Assembly (NCBI RefSeq): GCF_900103225.1
Contig: NZ_FNJH01000013.1
Span: forward strand, 1 to 57,574
From: Pseudomonas congelans
GTDB lineage: Bacteria > Pseudomonadota > Gammaproteobacteria > Pseudomonadales > Pseudomonadaceae
Direction of reading: 5' to 3'
DNA length: 57,574 nucleotides
In this document: positions 49,586-57,574 of the stretch, one piece after another
How positions within the stretch are numbered: position 1 is the stretch's first letter
Layout of the letters: each line of letters begins with the position of its first letter
The notes under the pieces: model-generated
The model's database searches: none
What the model was told of the DNA's origin: nothing
What the model saw: the letters and a program-made list of their open reading frames with translations, nothing else
Program-made: the position numbers and the translations under genes

Positions 49586-50751
49586 AGCAGCCAAAAGTGG
49601 ACGTACTGATTGTCGGCGGCGGTTTCATGGGCTCGGCATCAGCGTTCTTTCTGCGCCAGCGCGGCAAGTCGGTGACGCTGCTGGAGCGCGACGTGATCGG
49701 TCAGTACGCCAGCGGCGTGAACTTCGGCAACGTGCGCCGCCAGGGTCGGCATCTCGGTCAGCTGGAACTCGCCAACCGCTCCAGAGCCCTTTGGCAGCGG
49801 TTGCCGGAGCTGATCGGTGAAGACCTGGAGTTCCTGCCCAGCGGCCACATGCGCGTCTGCTATCGCGAGGACGAAATCGCCGAGCTGGAAGCCTACGCAG
49901 CGGCCCCCGAAGCCCGTGAGCTGGACCTCAAAATATACAGTGGCCGTGCGCTGCACGAACGCTTCCCGTTTCTCGGGCCGGACGTGAAAGGCGGCTCCTA
50001 CGCACCGCACGACGGTCACGCCAACCCGCGCCTGGCGGCACCTGCCTTCGCCCGCGCGGCGATTCGTGCCGGGGCGCGGATCGAAGAGCGTACCGAAGTG
50101 GCTCATGTGGAAAAGGTCGGTAACGAATTCGCAGTCACCACCACTGACGGGCGCATTTTCACCGCCGATCAGTTGCTGATCACCGCTGGCGCCTGGGGAC
50201 AGAAACTCTCTACGCAGTTTCGCGAACCCGTGCCGCTGGAAACCCATGGTCCGCAGATGGCCGTGACCGAGCCGGTGCCGTATGCACTGCCGACGGTGAT
50301 CGGCGTGTTCACCAAAATCCCGCACGAAGTGATCTATTTTCGGCAAATCGCCCGCGGCAACATCGTCATCGGCGGGGGCTTTCGCAGCAAGCCGGACATG
50401 ATCAACCGCCGCGCTTATGTCGAACCGCGCAGCATCATCAATCAGGTGCAGCAGATGCGTCGCCTGTTGCCCGGCGTCGGCAATCTGAACATCATCCGTG
50501 TGTGGAGCGGCATCGAAGGCTACACGCCGGACTCGCTGCCGGTGATGGGCCGCAGCGGCAAGGTCGACGGCCTGTTCTATGCGTTCGGCTTTTGCGGCCA
50601 CGGCTTCCAGCTCGGCCCGGGCGTGGGCGACGTAATGGCCGAACTGATCAGCACTGGCGCTACCAGCACCTCGATCAGCCCGTTCGACATTCGCCGTTTT
50701 GACATCAGCCTTGCGGACAACCTCAACGAACAGACGAGTAAAGCCTCATGA
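49582..50751 (+). CDS. FAD-dependent catalytic subunit (HcnC/OoxB-like, DAO family)
   Basis: A 389-residue D-amino-acid-oxidase-fold flavoprotein, the likely catalytic subunit. The FAD motif VLIVGGGFMGSASAFFLRQRG lies near residues 9-29, with SGVNFGNVRRQGRHLGQLEL near 49. FAD-binding C-terminal motif YAFGFCGHGFQLGPGVG lies near residue 333-349. OoxB, NoxB, HcnC and LhpB-type subunits oxidise the secondary amine of opines, glycine or hydroxyproline. It overlaps both neighbours by four bases, including the following ArgE-like gene. Confidence 0.91.
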   Translation: MKQPKVDVLIVGGGFMGSASAFFLRQRGKSVTLLERDVIGQYASGVNFGNVRRQGRHLGQLELANRSRALWQRLPELIGEDLEFLPSGHMRVCYREDEIAELEAYAAAPEARELDLKIYSGRALHERFPFLGPDVKGGSYAPHDGHANPRLAAPAFARAAIRAGARIEERTEVAHVEKVGNEFAVTTTDGRIFTADQLLITAGAWGQKLSTQFREPVPLETHGPQMAVTEPVPYALPTVIGVFTKIPHEVIYFRQIARGNIVIGGGFRSKPDMINRRAYVEPRSIINQVQQMRRLLPGVGNLNIIRVWSGIEGYTPDSLPVMGRSGKVDGLFYAFGFCGHGFQLGPGVGDVMAELISTGATSTSISPFDIRRFDISLADNLNEQTSKAS

Positions 50752-51905
50752 GCCCCCGCGCACTGGAAATCCTCAAGCGTCTGATCGCCTTCGACACCGT
50801 TTCGTCGGAGCCGAACATGGCGCTGATCGAATACGTCCGCGAACTGCTGGCCAGCAAAGGCATCGAGTCGCTGATCGTCAAGGACGAGACCGGCAAGAAA
50901 GCCAACCTGTTCGCCAGCACCGGCCCGCGCGATGTACCCGGCGTGCTGCTGTCCGGCCACACCGACGTGGTCCCTGCGGCCGGTCAGGCGTGGACCATGC
51001 CACCGTTTCAGGCCACCCTGCGTGACGGACGCATCTACGGCCGTGGCACCTGCGACATGAAGGGCTTTATCGCCCTGGCTATCGACGCGATGCTCGATGC
51101 CGCAGACATGACCCTGATGCGCCCGCTGCAACTGGCGCTGTCCCACGACGAAGAGATCGGCTGCGTCGGCGTGCGGCGCCTGCTGGACGTCCTGCATCTG
51201 GCACCGGTACGCCCGTTCCTGTGCGTGGTGGGCGAACCGACCCTGATGCAGTTCGCCGTCGGGCACAAGGGCAAGGCGTCCTATCGCACCTTCTGTCGAG
51301 GCCAGGAGACGCATTCCTCGCTGGCCCCGCGGGCGGTCAACGCGATTCACCTGGCCAGCGACTTCATTGCCGAGCTGCGCAACAGTCAGCGGCAGATCGA
51401 GCAGCAGGGCGCGCGTGACGAAGGCTATGACATTCCTTACAGCACCGTGCACATCGGCCGTATCGATGGTGGCAAGGCGCTGAACATTGTGCCCAATCTG
51501 TGCACCATGGAATTCGAGTACCGCAACCTGCCGGGCGACAACCCCGATGCGTTGCTGGAGCAGTTGCGCGAGCGTGCCGAAGTGCTGGTACGCGAGGCGC
51601 GACAGCTGTCGGGGGTGGCGGACATCGAGATCGAGGTCATGAACGAATACCCGGCGCTGGAGACCCATCCAAGCGTTGAGGCGGTGCGCATGCTGCATGC
51701 GTTTGCCGAGCCGGGCACACAGCACATCAAGGTCTCCTATGGCACCGAGGGCGGCCTGTTCGCCGGGCGCCTGAACGTGCCGGTGGTGGTCTGCGGGCCA
51801 GGCTCCATCGAGCAGGCACACAAGCCGGACGAGTTTATCGACGAGAGCCAGATGAACGCAGGCGAGCGTTTTTTGCAAAGTCTGCTGGGGTCGCTGAAGC
51901 AGTAG
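50748..51905 (+). CDS. ArgE/DapE-family M20 deacylase (second paralogue)
   Basis: A 385-residue zinc amidohydrolase. The conserved blocks match the paralogue at 3213: SGHTDVVPA (His, Asp), GRGTCDMKG (bridging Asp), HDEEIGCVGVRR (Glu pair) and AHKPDEFI (late His). It differs in many surface positions, so it is a diverged paralogue rather than a recent duplicate. It overlaps the HcnC-like gene by four bases, and so belongs to the uptake and oxidation operon. Removal of an acetyl, formyl or other acyl group from an amino-acid product is the expected step. Confidence 0.93.
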   Translation: MSPRALEILKRLIAFDTVSSEPNMALIEYVRELLASKGIESLIVKDETGKKANLFASTGPRDVPGVLLSGHTDVVPAAGQAWTMPPFQATLRDGRIYGRGTCDMKGFIALAIDAMLDAADMTLMRPLQLALSHDEEIGCVGVRRLLDVLHLAPVRPFLCVVGEPTLMQFAVGHKGKASYRTFCRGQETHSSLAPRAVNAIHLASDFIAELRNSQRQIEQQGARDEGYDIPYSTVHIGRIDGGKALNIVPNLCTMEFEYRNLPGDNPDALLEQLRERAEVLVREARQLSGVADIEIEVMNEYPALETHPSVEAVRMLHAFAEPGTQHIKVSYGTEGGLFAGRLNVPVVVCGPGSIEQAHKPDEFIDESQMNAGERFLQSLLGSLKQ

Positions 51906-52019
51906 AGGCTGCCGTCAGCAGGCAAATTTCAGCATCGGACGCTGCCGTTATCGCGCTTTCAGCATCCTGGACTGTGGCGTCTGCCTAGACTGGCAGTCAT
52001 CCCGGAACAGGACTTGATC

Positions 52020-53477
52020 ATGCTCAAGAATCAGTTGAAAGACCCCAGCCTGCTGGTAGACCGCGCCTACGTCGATGGGCAATGGATCAGCGCTGACGAT
52101 GGCGCAACCCTGACCATCAGCAACCCGGCCACCGGCGAGGCGCTGGCGCAGGTGCCGGCCCTGCAGGGCGTTGAAACCCTGCGTGCCATCGAAGCGGCTG
52201 ATCGCGCCTGGCCTGCCTGGCGCGCACGTCCCGCGGCCGAACGCGCGGCGCTGCTGGAGCGCTGGCATCAGGCGATGCTCGACAACGTCGAAGACCTGGC
52301 GCTGATCATGACCCTTGAGCAGGGCAAGCCCCTGAACGAGTCGCGCGGCGAGATTCGCTACGGTGCCAGCTTCGTCAAATGGTTCGCCGAGGAAGCGCGC
52401 CGCTCGTACGGTGAAACCATTCCCGCGCCCAGTGCAGACCGTCGTTTGATGACCCTCAAGCAACCGGTGGGTGTCTGCGCCGCGATCACCCCGTGGAACT
52501 TCCCCAACGCAATGATCACCCGCAAGTGCGCGCCGGCCCTGGCTGCCGGATGCCCGATCATCGTCAAGCCCTCGGACCTCACACCCTTGTCAGCACTGGC
52601 GCTGGCGGTGCTTGCCGAGCGGGTGGGCATTCCTGCCGGGGTGTTCAACGTCATCACCGGCATGCCCACCGGGATTGGCGAAGAGCTGACCAGCAACCCG
52701 GTAGTGCGCAAGATTTCCTTCACCGGTTCGACGCCGGTCGGCCGCCTGCTGATGCGCCAGAGCGCCGAACACATCAAGCGTCTGAGCCTGGAACTGGGCG
52801 GCAACGCGCCCTTCATCGTGTTCGACGACGCAGACCTGGAACAGGCGGTGACGGGCATCATGCTCAGCAAATTCCGCAACGCCGGGCAGACCTGTGTGTG
52901 CGCCAACCGGATTCTGGTGCAAAACGGCATCTACGACCGCTTCGCTGCACGGCTGGTGGAAGAAGTGAGCAAGCTCAAGGTCGGCAACGGCCTGGAAGAG
53001 GGCGTGACCATCGGTCCGCTGATCAACCCGGCAGCGGTCAGCAAAGTCGCCCGGCATATCGACGATGCGCTGAGCCAGGGGGCGAAACTGCTGCACGGCG
53101 GTTCTCCCGACGGCACCAGCCAGTTCGTCCAGCCCACGGTATTGGGCGATACCCATGCGGGCATGCTGCTGGCCAACGAAGAAACCTTCGGCCCGGTCGC
53201 GCCGCTGATGCGCTTCACAGATGAAGCCGAAGCGCTGGCACTGGCCAACGCCACGCCTTATGGCCTTGGCGCGTATTACTTCACCCAGGACCTGCGCCGC
53301 TCATGGCGTTTCGGCGAAGCGCTGGAGTTCGGCATGGTCGGCCTCAACACCGGCATCATCTCCATGGAAGTCGCTCCGTTCGGCGGCATCAAACAATCCG
53401 GCCTGGGCCGCGAAGGCTCCAGCTACGGACTGGATGAATACCTGGAAGTGAAGGCGTTTCATGTAGGCGGGTTGTAG
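52020..53477 (+). CDS. gabD: NAD(P)-dependent aldehyde dehydrogenase (succinate-semialdehyde dehydrogenase-like)
   Basis: A 485-residue aldehyde dehydrogenase close in length and sequence to GabD. The NAD-binding GITPWNFP-type motif (AAITPWNFPNAM) is near residue 151, the general base Glu in LELGGNAPFIVFDDADLE near residue 255, and the nucleophilic Cys in NAGQTCVCANRI near residue 288. I start at ATG 52020, six bases after a TTG, with AGGA upstream. It follows the ArgE-like gene by 114 bp, so it may have its own promoter. It would oxidise an aldehyde made by the amine oxidases or the GabT-like aminotransferase. Confidence 0.9.
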   Translation: MLKNQLKDPSLLVDRAYVDGQWISADDGATLTISNPATGEALAQVPALQGVETLRAIEAADRAWPAWRARPAAERAALLERWHQAMLDNVEDLALIMTLEQGKPLNESRGEIRYGASFVKWFAEEARRSYGETIPAPSADRRLMTLKQPVGVCAAITPWNFPNAMITRKCAPALAAGCPIIVKPSDLTPLSALALAVLAERVGIPAGVFNVITGMPTGIGEELTSNPVVRKISFTGSTPVGRLLMRQSAEHIKRLSLELGGNAPFIVFDDADLEQAVTGIMLSKFRNAGQTCVCANRILVQNGIYDRFAARLVEEVSKLKVGNGLEEGVTIGPLINPAAVSKVARHIDDALSQGAKLLHGGSPDGTSQFVQPTVLGDTHAGMLLANEETFGPVAPLMRFTDEAEALALANATPYGLGAYYFTQDLRRSWRFGEALEFGMVGLNTGIISMEVAPFGGIKQSGLGREGSSYGLDEYLEVKAFHVGGL

Positions 53478-53483
53478 CGTTCA

Positions 53484-53663
53484 GAACGGCATACCAACGC
53501 GGAGCGTCGGCACGATAGTCGAGATTATCGTTCCTCACGCTCCAGCGTGGGAATGCAGTTCGTGACGCTCCGCGTCAAAAATCCACAGAGCACCGCACGT
53601 TCAAGATCGGACGCGGAGCGTCCAGAACTGCATTCCCACGCGGAGCGTGGGAACGATCATCCG
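53484..53663. repeat. REP-like intergenic repeats (block C)
   Basis: Repeated units GGACGCGGAGCGTCC, AACTGCATTCCCACGCGGAG, CGTGGGAACGAT and inverted CGTTCCTCACGCTCCAGCG are packed between convergent gabD-like and ghrA-like genes. The repeat words are shared with blocks A, B and D. Confidence 0.92.
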
Positions 53664-54593
53664 TCAGTAACCCTGGCCGCGATCCACCTGTCCCTGCATC
53701 GCTTCACCACGTTCAAAGCGGCGAATGTTATCGAGCAGGCCGGGAAATGCGCTTTCCGGCTGGGTCATGGCCGCTACGTGCGGGGTCAGCAGGATCTTCG
53801 GGTGTGTCCAGAATGGATGATCGGCTGGGGCAGGCTCCTGCTGCAGCACATCCAGTACCGCAGCGCTGAGTTGGTCGCTGTCCAGTGCTTCAAGCAGATC
53901 CGCCTCCACCAGATGCCCGCCACGGCCCATATTGATCAGCGCGGCACGCTTGGGCAATTGTTCGAAAAGCCGGCGATTGAGGATGCCTTCGGTCTGCCCG
54001 GTCAGCGGCAGGACACACAGCAATATGTCGCACTGCCCCAGAAATGCCTCCAGTTGCTCTTCCCCGGCGTAGCACTCGACAGCGTCGATTCGATGTTCGC
54101 TGCGCGCCCAGCCCGATAGTTCGAAACCGAAGGGTTTGAGGCTCGACAGAATATGTTGCGCCTGCAACCCCAGCCCCATCACACCCACTCGACGCCGGTG
54201 CGCGGGGATCAGTGGATGAGCTTTCCAGACACCCTCCACCTGCTGCTGCCGATAACGCAGCATTTCCCGGTGCAGGCTCAGCACGGCGAAGGTCGCGTAT
54301 TCACACATCGCGTGACTGATGCCAGGGTCCAGCAGGCGCACCACCGGCAGCGATTGCGGAATACGGCTCAGGTCCAACTGGTCCACACCCGCCGAAAGGG
54401 CGAACAGCACTTTCAGGTTGGGCAGCAGTTCCTGCAGATCATCGGGCGCCAGCCAGGCGCCCAGATAGTGGATGTCGGCCGGGTCGCCGATGTCTGGCCA
54501 TACCCGCCATTCAATGTCTGGCGCGTGCTCGGCAAACAGGACGCGCCAGCGTTCGGCACGTGCGGGATCGGCTTTGTAGAGCAGGGCGGGCAT
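53664..54593 (-). CDS. ghrA: D-2-hydroxyacid dehydrogenase, GhrA-like (glyoxylate/hydroxypyruvate reductase)
   Basis: A 309-residue NAD(P)H-dependent 2-hydroxyacid dehydrogenase of the GhrA subgroup. The nucleotide-binding motif RVGVMGLGLQAQHI lies near residue 140; it begins the Rossmann fold as GxGxxA. Catalytic residues expected are Arg in INMGRGGHLVEADLL near 233 and His in LLTPHVAAM near 279 with an acid before it. I start at ATG 54593, which has AGGA eight bases upstream; a second ATG at 54599 is too close to that site. It is opposite in strand to the cluster around it. It may reduce glyoxylate released during substrate cleavage. Confidence 0.88.
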   Translation of the reverse strand: MPALLYKADPARAERWRVLFAEHAPDIEWRVWPDIGDPADIHYLGAWLAPDDLQELLPNLKVLFALSAGVDQLDLSRIPQSLPVVRLLDPGISHAMCEYATFAVLSLHREMLRYRQQQVEGVWKAHPLIPAHRRRVGVMGLGLQAQHILSSLKPFGFELSGWARSEHRIDAVECYAGEEQLEAFLGQCDILLCVLPLTGQTEGILNRRLFEQLPKRAALINMGRGGHLVEADLLEALDSDQLSAAVLDVLQQEPAPADHPFWTHPKILLTPHVAAMTQPESAFPGLLDNIRRFERGEAMQGQVDRGQGY

Positions 54594-54877
54594 GGGCATT
54601 TCCTGAGCATGAAAGAGGAGCCCCATCATGCCGCAAACGCAAAGCATGTTCTGTTGAAACGCCTGCTTCAAGGCCTCTGCAATGTCCGAAAAGCGCCGCT
54701 GCCCGGCAGATTGCATGGTGGTTTGCGGGCATGAAGGAATCTGCCGTTTGCAAGGCGAAAAACAGTCGATATGGACTTTTGAGGGGCGAAGTTCGGCGTA
54801 GATCATTTCGCTGAACGCTTAACCTGAACAGCATCGCAGCCACCCCGCCGGCTGCCTGGCCCACGACAGGTATAACC

Positions 54878-56182
54878 ATGAACAGCAAAGTCGACGAAAC
54901 TCCTCATCTGCTCCGCCAGCGCGATCAATTCGTACCGCGCGGGATTGTCACGGCTCACCCGCTGGTCATCGACCGCGCCCAGGGTTCTGAATTGTGGGAC
55001 GTCGATGGCAAACGCTATCTGGATTTCGTCGGCGGTATCGGCGTGTTGAACATCGGCCACAACCACCCGAACGTGGTCGCGGCGATTCAGGCGCAGCTGA
55101 CCAAAGTCACCCACGCCTGCTTTCAGGTGGCGTCGTATCAGCCCTATCTGGATCTGGCCAAGCGCCTGAGCCATCTCATCGCAGGCCAAAGCGGTATCGA
55201 TCACAAGGCAGTGCTTTTCACCTCCGGCGCCGAAGCGGTAGAAAACGCGGTGAAAATAGCCCGCGCCCATACCAATCGCCCGGCAATCATCTCGTTCCGG
55301 GGCGGCTTTCATGGCCGTACGCTGCTTGGCACCACGCTGACCGGCATGAGCCAGCCGTACAAACAGAATTTCGGCCCGATGGCGCCTGAGGTGTTCCACA
55401 CGCCGTACCCGAATGAATACCGCGGCGTGACCACCGAAGTGGCGCTGGCGGCGCTGCACGAGCTGTTGGCCACTCAGGTCGCACCGGAGCGTGTGGCGGC
55501 GATTCTGATCGAGCCGATGCAAGGCGATGGCGGCTTCCTGACTGCGCCAGTCGAGTTCATGAAGGCCTTGCGTGCCCTGACCGAACAACACGGCATCGTG
55601 CTGATTGCCGATGAAATCCAGTCCGGTTTCGGGCGTACCGGCAAATGGTTCGGCTTCGAGCATTCGGGCATCCAGCCTGATCTGGTGACCGTGGCCAAGA
55701 GCCTCGCGGGCGGCATGCCGCTGTCGGGCGTGGTCGGGCGTGCCGAGATCATGGATGCACCGCTTCCGGGCGGTCTGGGCGGCACCTACGGCGGTAATGC
55801 GCTGTCCTGCGCCGCAGCACTGGCAGTGATCGACACGTATGAGCAAGAAAACCTGCTGGCGCGTGGCGAACAGCTGGGTAAACACCTGCGTGCGGGTCTG
55901 CTCGCGCTCAAAGAGCGTTACGCCTGCATTGGTGACGTGCGCGGTACGGGTTTCATGCTCGCCATGGAGATGGTCAAGAATGACGCCGCGCGCAGCCCGG
56001 ACGCCGACCTCAACCAGAAGATCATCGATCAGGCGCGCATCGGCGGCCTGCTGGTGATCAAGTGCGGCGTGTATCGCAATGTGCTGCGCTTCCTGGCGCC
56101 GCTGGTGACCACCGAGCAGCAGATCGATGAAGCGCTGGGCATTCTCGACGCGGCCTTGGCACGAGTATTGAAGTCCAGCTGA
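54878..56182 (+). CDS. gabT: Class III aminotransferase, GabT-like (4-aminobutyrate aminotransferase)
   Basis: A 434-residue PLP enzyme of the omega-aminotransferase family. PLP-binding motif LFTSGAEAVENAVKIARAHT lies near residues 110-129, aromatic stacking and FHGRTLLGTTLTG follow, the Asp in LIADEIQSGFGRTGKW is near 245, and the Schiff-base lysine in VTVAKSLAGGMPLSG near 272. The GxGGTYGGN motif is also present. It moves an amino group from GABA or a similar omega-amino acid to 2-oxoglutarate, making succinate semialdehyde for the GabD-like enzyme. GABA specificity is likely but not certain. Plant apoplast GABA is a known P. syringae nutrient. Confidence 0.9.
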   Translation: MNSKVDETPHLLRQRDQFVPRGIVTAHPLVIDRAQGSELWDVDGKRYLDFVGGIGVLNIGHNHPNVVAAIQAQLTKVTHACFQVASYQPYLDLAKRLSHLIAGQSGIDHKAVLFTSGAEAVENAVKIARAHTNRPAIISFRGGFHGRTLLGTTLTGMSQPYKQNFGPMAPEVFHTPYPNEYRGVTTEVALAALHELLATQVAPERVAAILIEPMQGDGGFLTAPVEFMKALRALTEQHGIVLIADEIQSGFGRTGKWFGFEHSGIQPDLVTVAKSLAGGMPLSGVVGRAEIMDAPLPGGLGGTYGGNALSCAAALAVIDTYEQENLLARGEQLGKHLRAGLLALKERYACIGDVRGTGFMLAMEMVKNDAARSPDADLNQKIIDQARIGGLLVIKCGVYRNVLRFLAPLVTTEQQIDEALGILDAALARVLKSS

Positions 56183-56263
56183 GCGCAAGCGTGGTCGCGG
56201 CTGTCGTGAGACGCCGCGATCACCCGCGCTGGGGATCATTGTTGAATGGAGACGTTGCCTGCC

Positions 56264-56920
56264 ATGGGGCTTATTGATTACCGCGCACTGCTGATCGATT
56301 GCGATGAAGTTCTGGTGGACCGTGACTCAGGCGTCTGGACGGCGTTGCAGCCGTTGCTGAGTAACGGACTGAACACGCCCGGCAAAGACCAGGTACTCAC
56401 TGAATTCAATGATGTCATTCGCACGTTGTACCCGCGTTTTGACGAATTGGGTTTCAGCGGGCTGCTGTGCTTTGCGCATCGACAGTTGGCCGAGCGCCTT
56501 GGCATCAAGGCCAGTTGGGAAGAGGGCATGACCTTCGCCCGCTCGGTGCCGAACTGGACGCTGTTCGAGGATGCGCCCGGCGCGATGCTCTACCTGCGCA
56601 AGTTCTATCGATTGCTGGTGTATGCCGACCGCGACCTGCAGGATCGCGGTCTGCTGTGCGAGCGACTGGGGCTCGAGCCCGACAGCCTGCTGTCACTGAC
56701 CACCCATCCGCTGCACGACACGGCCTGGCTTGCCGAGATGGGTCTGGAGCCGCGTGACACCCTGCTCGTGTCACGCCCACCGGCCTCGGCACTGAGCAGC
56801 GGCGGGCTGTGCCTGATCCGCCGCAGCCGGGAGCAACACTGCCAGCCATGCACCGCCGACCTGTGCATCAACAGCATGGCCGATCTGGTCGCTCAGCATC
56901 AGCTGTCTTTACGGCGCTGA
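56264..56920 (+). CDS. HAD-family hydrolase
   Basis: A 218-residue HAD-superfamily protein. Motif I is LLIDCDEVLVDRDSG near residues 9-23, with the Cys replacing the more common Phe or Leu before the second Asp. Motif II is less clear (RLLVYADRDLQDRG) and motif III/IV resembles DTLLVSRPP near 165, where the acidic pair is weak. A C-terminal cysteine pair, CQPCTADLC, may bind metal. A start at ATG 56246 is also possible. It is placed between the GabT-like and Lrp-like genes; because motif IV is weak, activity as a phosphatase is uncertain. Confidence 0.8.
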   Translation: MGLIDYRALLIDCDEVLVDRDSGVWTALQPLLSNGLNTPGKDQVLTEFNDVIRTLYPRFDELGFSGLLCFAHRQLAERLGIKASWEEGMTFARSVPNWTLFEDAPGAMLYLRKFYRLLVYADRDLQDRGLLCERLGLEPDSLLSLTTHPLHDTAWLAEMGLEPRDTLLVSRPPASALSSGGLCLIRRSREQHCQPCTADLCINSMADLVAQHQLSLRR

Positions 56921-56967
56921 TTTTGCTAGAAGGTAGGCACCGTGAATGGCAATACAAGAGGTAGGTA

Positions 56968-57456
56968 ATGGAAGGCTTGGTCAAACTGGATCGGATTGAT
57001 ATCAATATTTTGGTAGAACTCCAGAAAGACGGGCGCATGACCAACGTCAGCCTGGCCGATGCCGTCGGACTTTCCGCGAGCCCTTGCCTGCAACGCGTCA
57101 AACGCCTGGAGTCGGCAGGTTACATTTCCAGCTACAAGGCGCACCTTAATCTGGCCAAGATCACCGAATCGGTCACCGTGTTCACGGAAATCTCCCTCAG
57201 CGACCACAAGCGCGAAGACTTCGCCAAATTCGAAGCCAACATCCGCCACGTAGACGAAGTGCTGGAGTGCCACCTGATCAGCGGCGGCTACGATTACCTG
57301 GTGCGCTTCATGACCCGCAGCATTCAGCATTACCAGGAGGTAATCGAAGAGTTGCTGGACAAGAACATCGGCATCTCCAAGTACTTCAGCTACATCGTCA
57401 TCAAATCCCCGGTCATGAAAGACGGCGTGCCGCTGCGCAAACTGTTGCGCCATTGA
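56968..57456 (+). CDS. Lrp/AsnC-family transcriptional regulator
   Basis: A 162-residue regulator of the leucine-responsive family. The N-terminal helix-turn-helix is LDRIDINILVELQKDGRMTN, then LADAVGLSASPCLQRVKRLE near residues 31-50. The C-terminal RAM domain (FTEISLSDHKREDFAKFE, then LISGGYDYLVRFMTRS) binds amino-acid effectors and forms octamers. ATG 56968 has AGGTAG upstream. It is the last gene of the second catabolic locus and the best candidate to control it in response to an amino acid. It starts 47 bp after the HAD gene. Confidence 0.93.
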   Translation: MEGLVKLDRIDINILVELQKDGRMTNVSLADAVGLSASPCLQRVKRLESAGYISSYKAHLNLAKITESVTVFTEISLSDHKREDFAKFEANIRHVDEVLECHLISGGYDYLVRFMTRSIQHYQEVIEELLDKNIGISKYFSYIVIKSPVMKDGVPLRKLLRH

Positions 57457-57467
57457 AGCTCTAGCCC

Positions 57468-57574
57468 GGAGAGGACGCAGAGCGTCCGGAACGGCATGCC
57501 CACGCGGAGCATGGGCACGATAGTGATCTGCCTGACGACTATCGTTCCTCACGCTCCAGCGTGGGAATGCCTTG
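57468..57574. repeat. REP-like intergenic repeats (block D, runs off the window)
   Basis: GGACGCAGAGCGTCCGGAA, GCCCACGCGGAGCATGGGCACGATA and inverted CGTTCCTCACGCTCCAGCG form two facing copies downstream of the Lrp-like gene. The block continues past the end of the window. Confidence 0.9.

Noticed and set aside
47886..50751. Calling the trio hcnABC, hydrogen cyanide synthase
   Set aside because: Similarity alone cannot separate HcnABC from opine or hydroxyproline dehydrogenases, and the neighbours are catabolic.

Overview
The window is chromosomal DNA of a fluorescent Pseudomonas, most probably of the Pseudomonas syringae group. Three things point there: high-GC coding sequence with Pseudomonas-style ribosome binding sites; two housekeeping blocks whose order matches, from memory, the P. 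aeruginosa chromosome (ubiK-like, glnK, amtB, yjbQ, sutA, HAD, xerC, DUF484, dapF, lysA, lptM, cyaY, DUF1289, rnk, cyaA; and rimK, rimB, rimA, hslR, hslO, pckA); and a P. syringae-like family of GC-rich intergenic repeats. I see no rRNA, tRNA, CRISPR array or insertion sequence.

Layout. 1-3.1 kb: a small membrane protein, an SDR dehydrogenase divergent from an AraC regulator, and an exported SH3-like protein. 3.2-12.4 kb: an eight-gene leftward operon (fused amino-acid ABC permease-ATPase, PhyH dioxygenase, binding protein, class II aldolase, flavin monooxygenase, RidA, DUF1028, ArgE-like deacylase) with a divergent LysR regulator; it reads as an uncharacterised catabolic pathway. 12.5-13.2 kb: a higBA toxin-antitoxin pair with an operator-like palindrome. 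13.2-26.7 kb: conserved housekeeping genes, including nitrogen-regulated glnK-amtB with a readable sigma-54 promoter and two NtrC-like sites. 26.9-35 kb: a GST, a glutamate/dicarboxylate symporter, the rimABK ribosome-modification operon, Hsp15, Hsp33 and PEP carboxykinase.

35-37.5 kb is an AT-rich accessory island: a DUF6402-like protein, a coupled single-pass membrane protein, a 30-codon ORF and a probable degraded ORF. The layout suggests a toxin/immunity cassette, unproven. 37.5-40 kb: two GNAT acetyltransferases and a bicupin protein.

40.4-57.5 kb is a second, larger catabolic locus: HAD dehalogenase-like hydrolase, FAD amine oxidoreductase, a complete peptide/opine-type ABC transporter with a fused two-domain ATPase, a three-subunit HcnABC/opine-oxidase-like dehydrogenase, a second ArgE-like deacylase, a GabD-like aldehyde dehydrogenase, a GhrA-like reductase on the opposite strand, a GabT-like aminotransferase, another HAD protein and an Lrp/AsnC regulator. 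Ten of its genes are nearly contiguous or overlapping. The simplest reading is import, oxidative cleavage and deacylation of an opine-, imino- or N-acyl-amino-acid-like compound, with the carbon skeleton passed through semialdehyde chemistry. Both catabolic loci import a polar amino-acid-like compound and contain paralogous ArgE-type enzymes, consistent with a plant-associated lifestyle.
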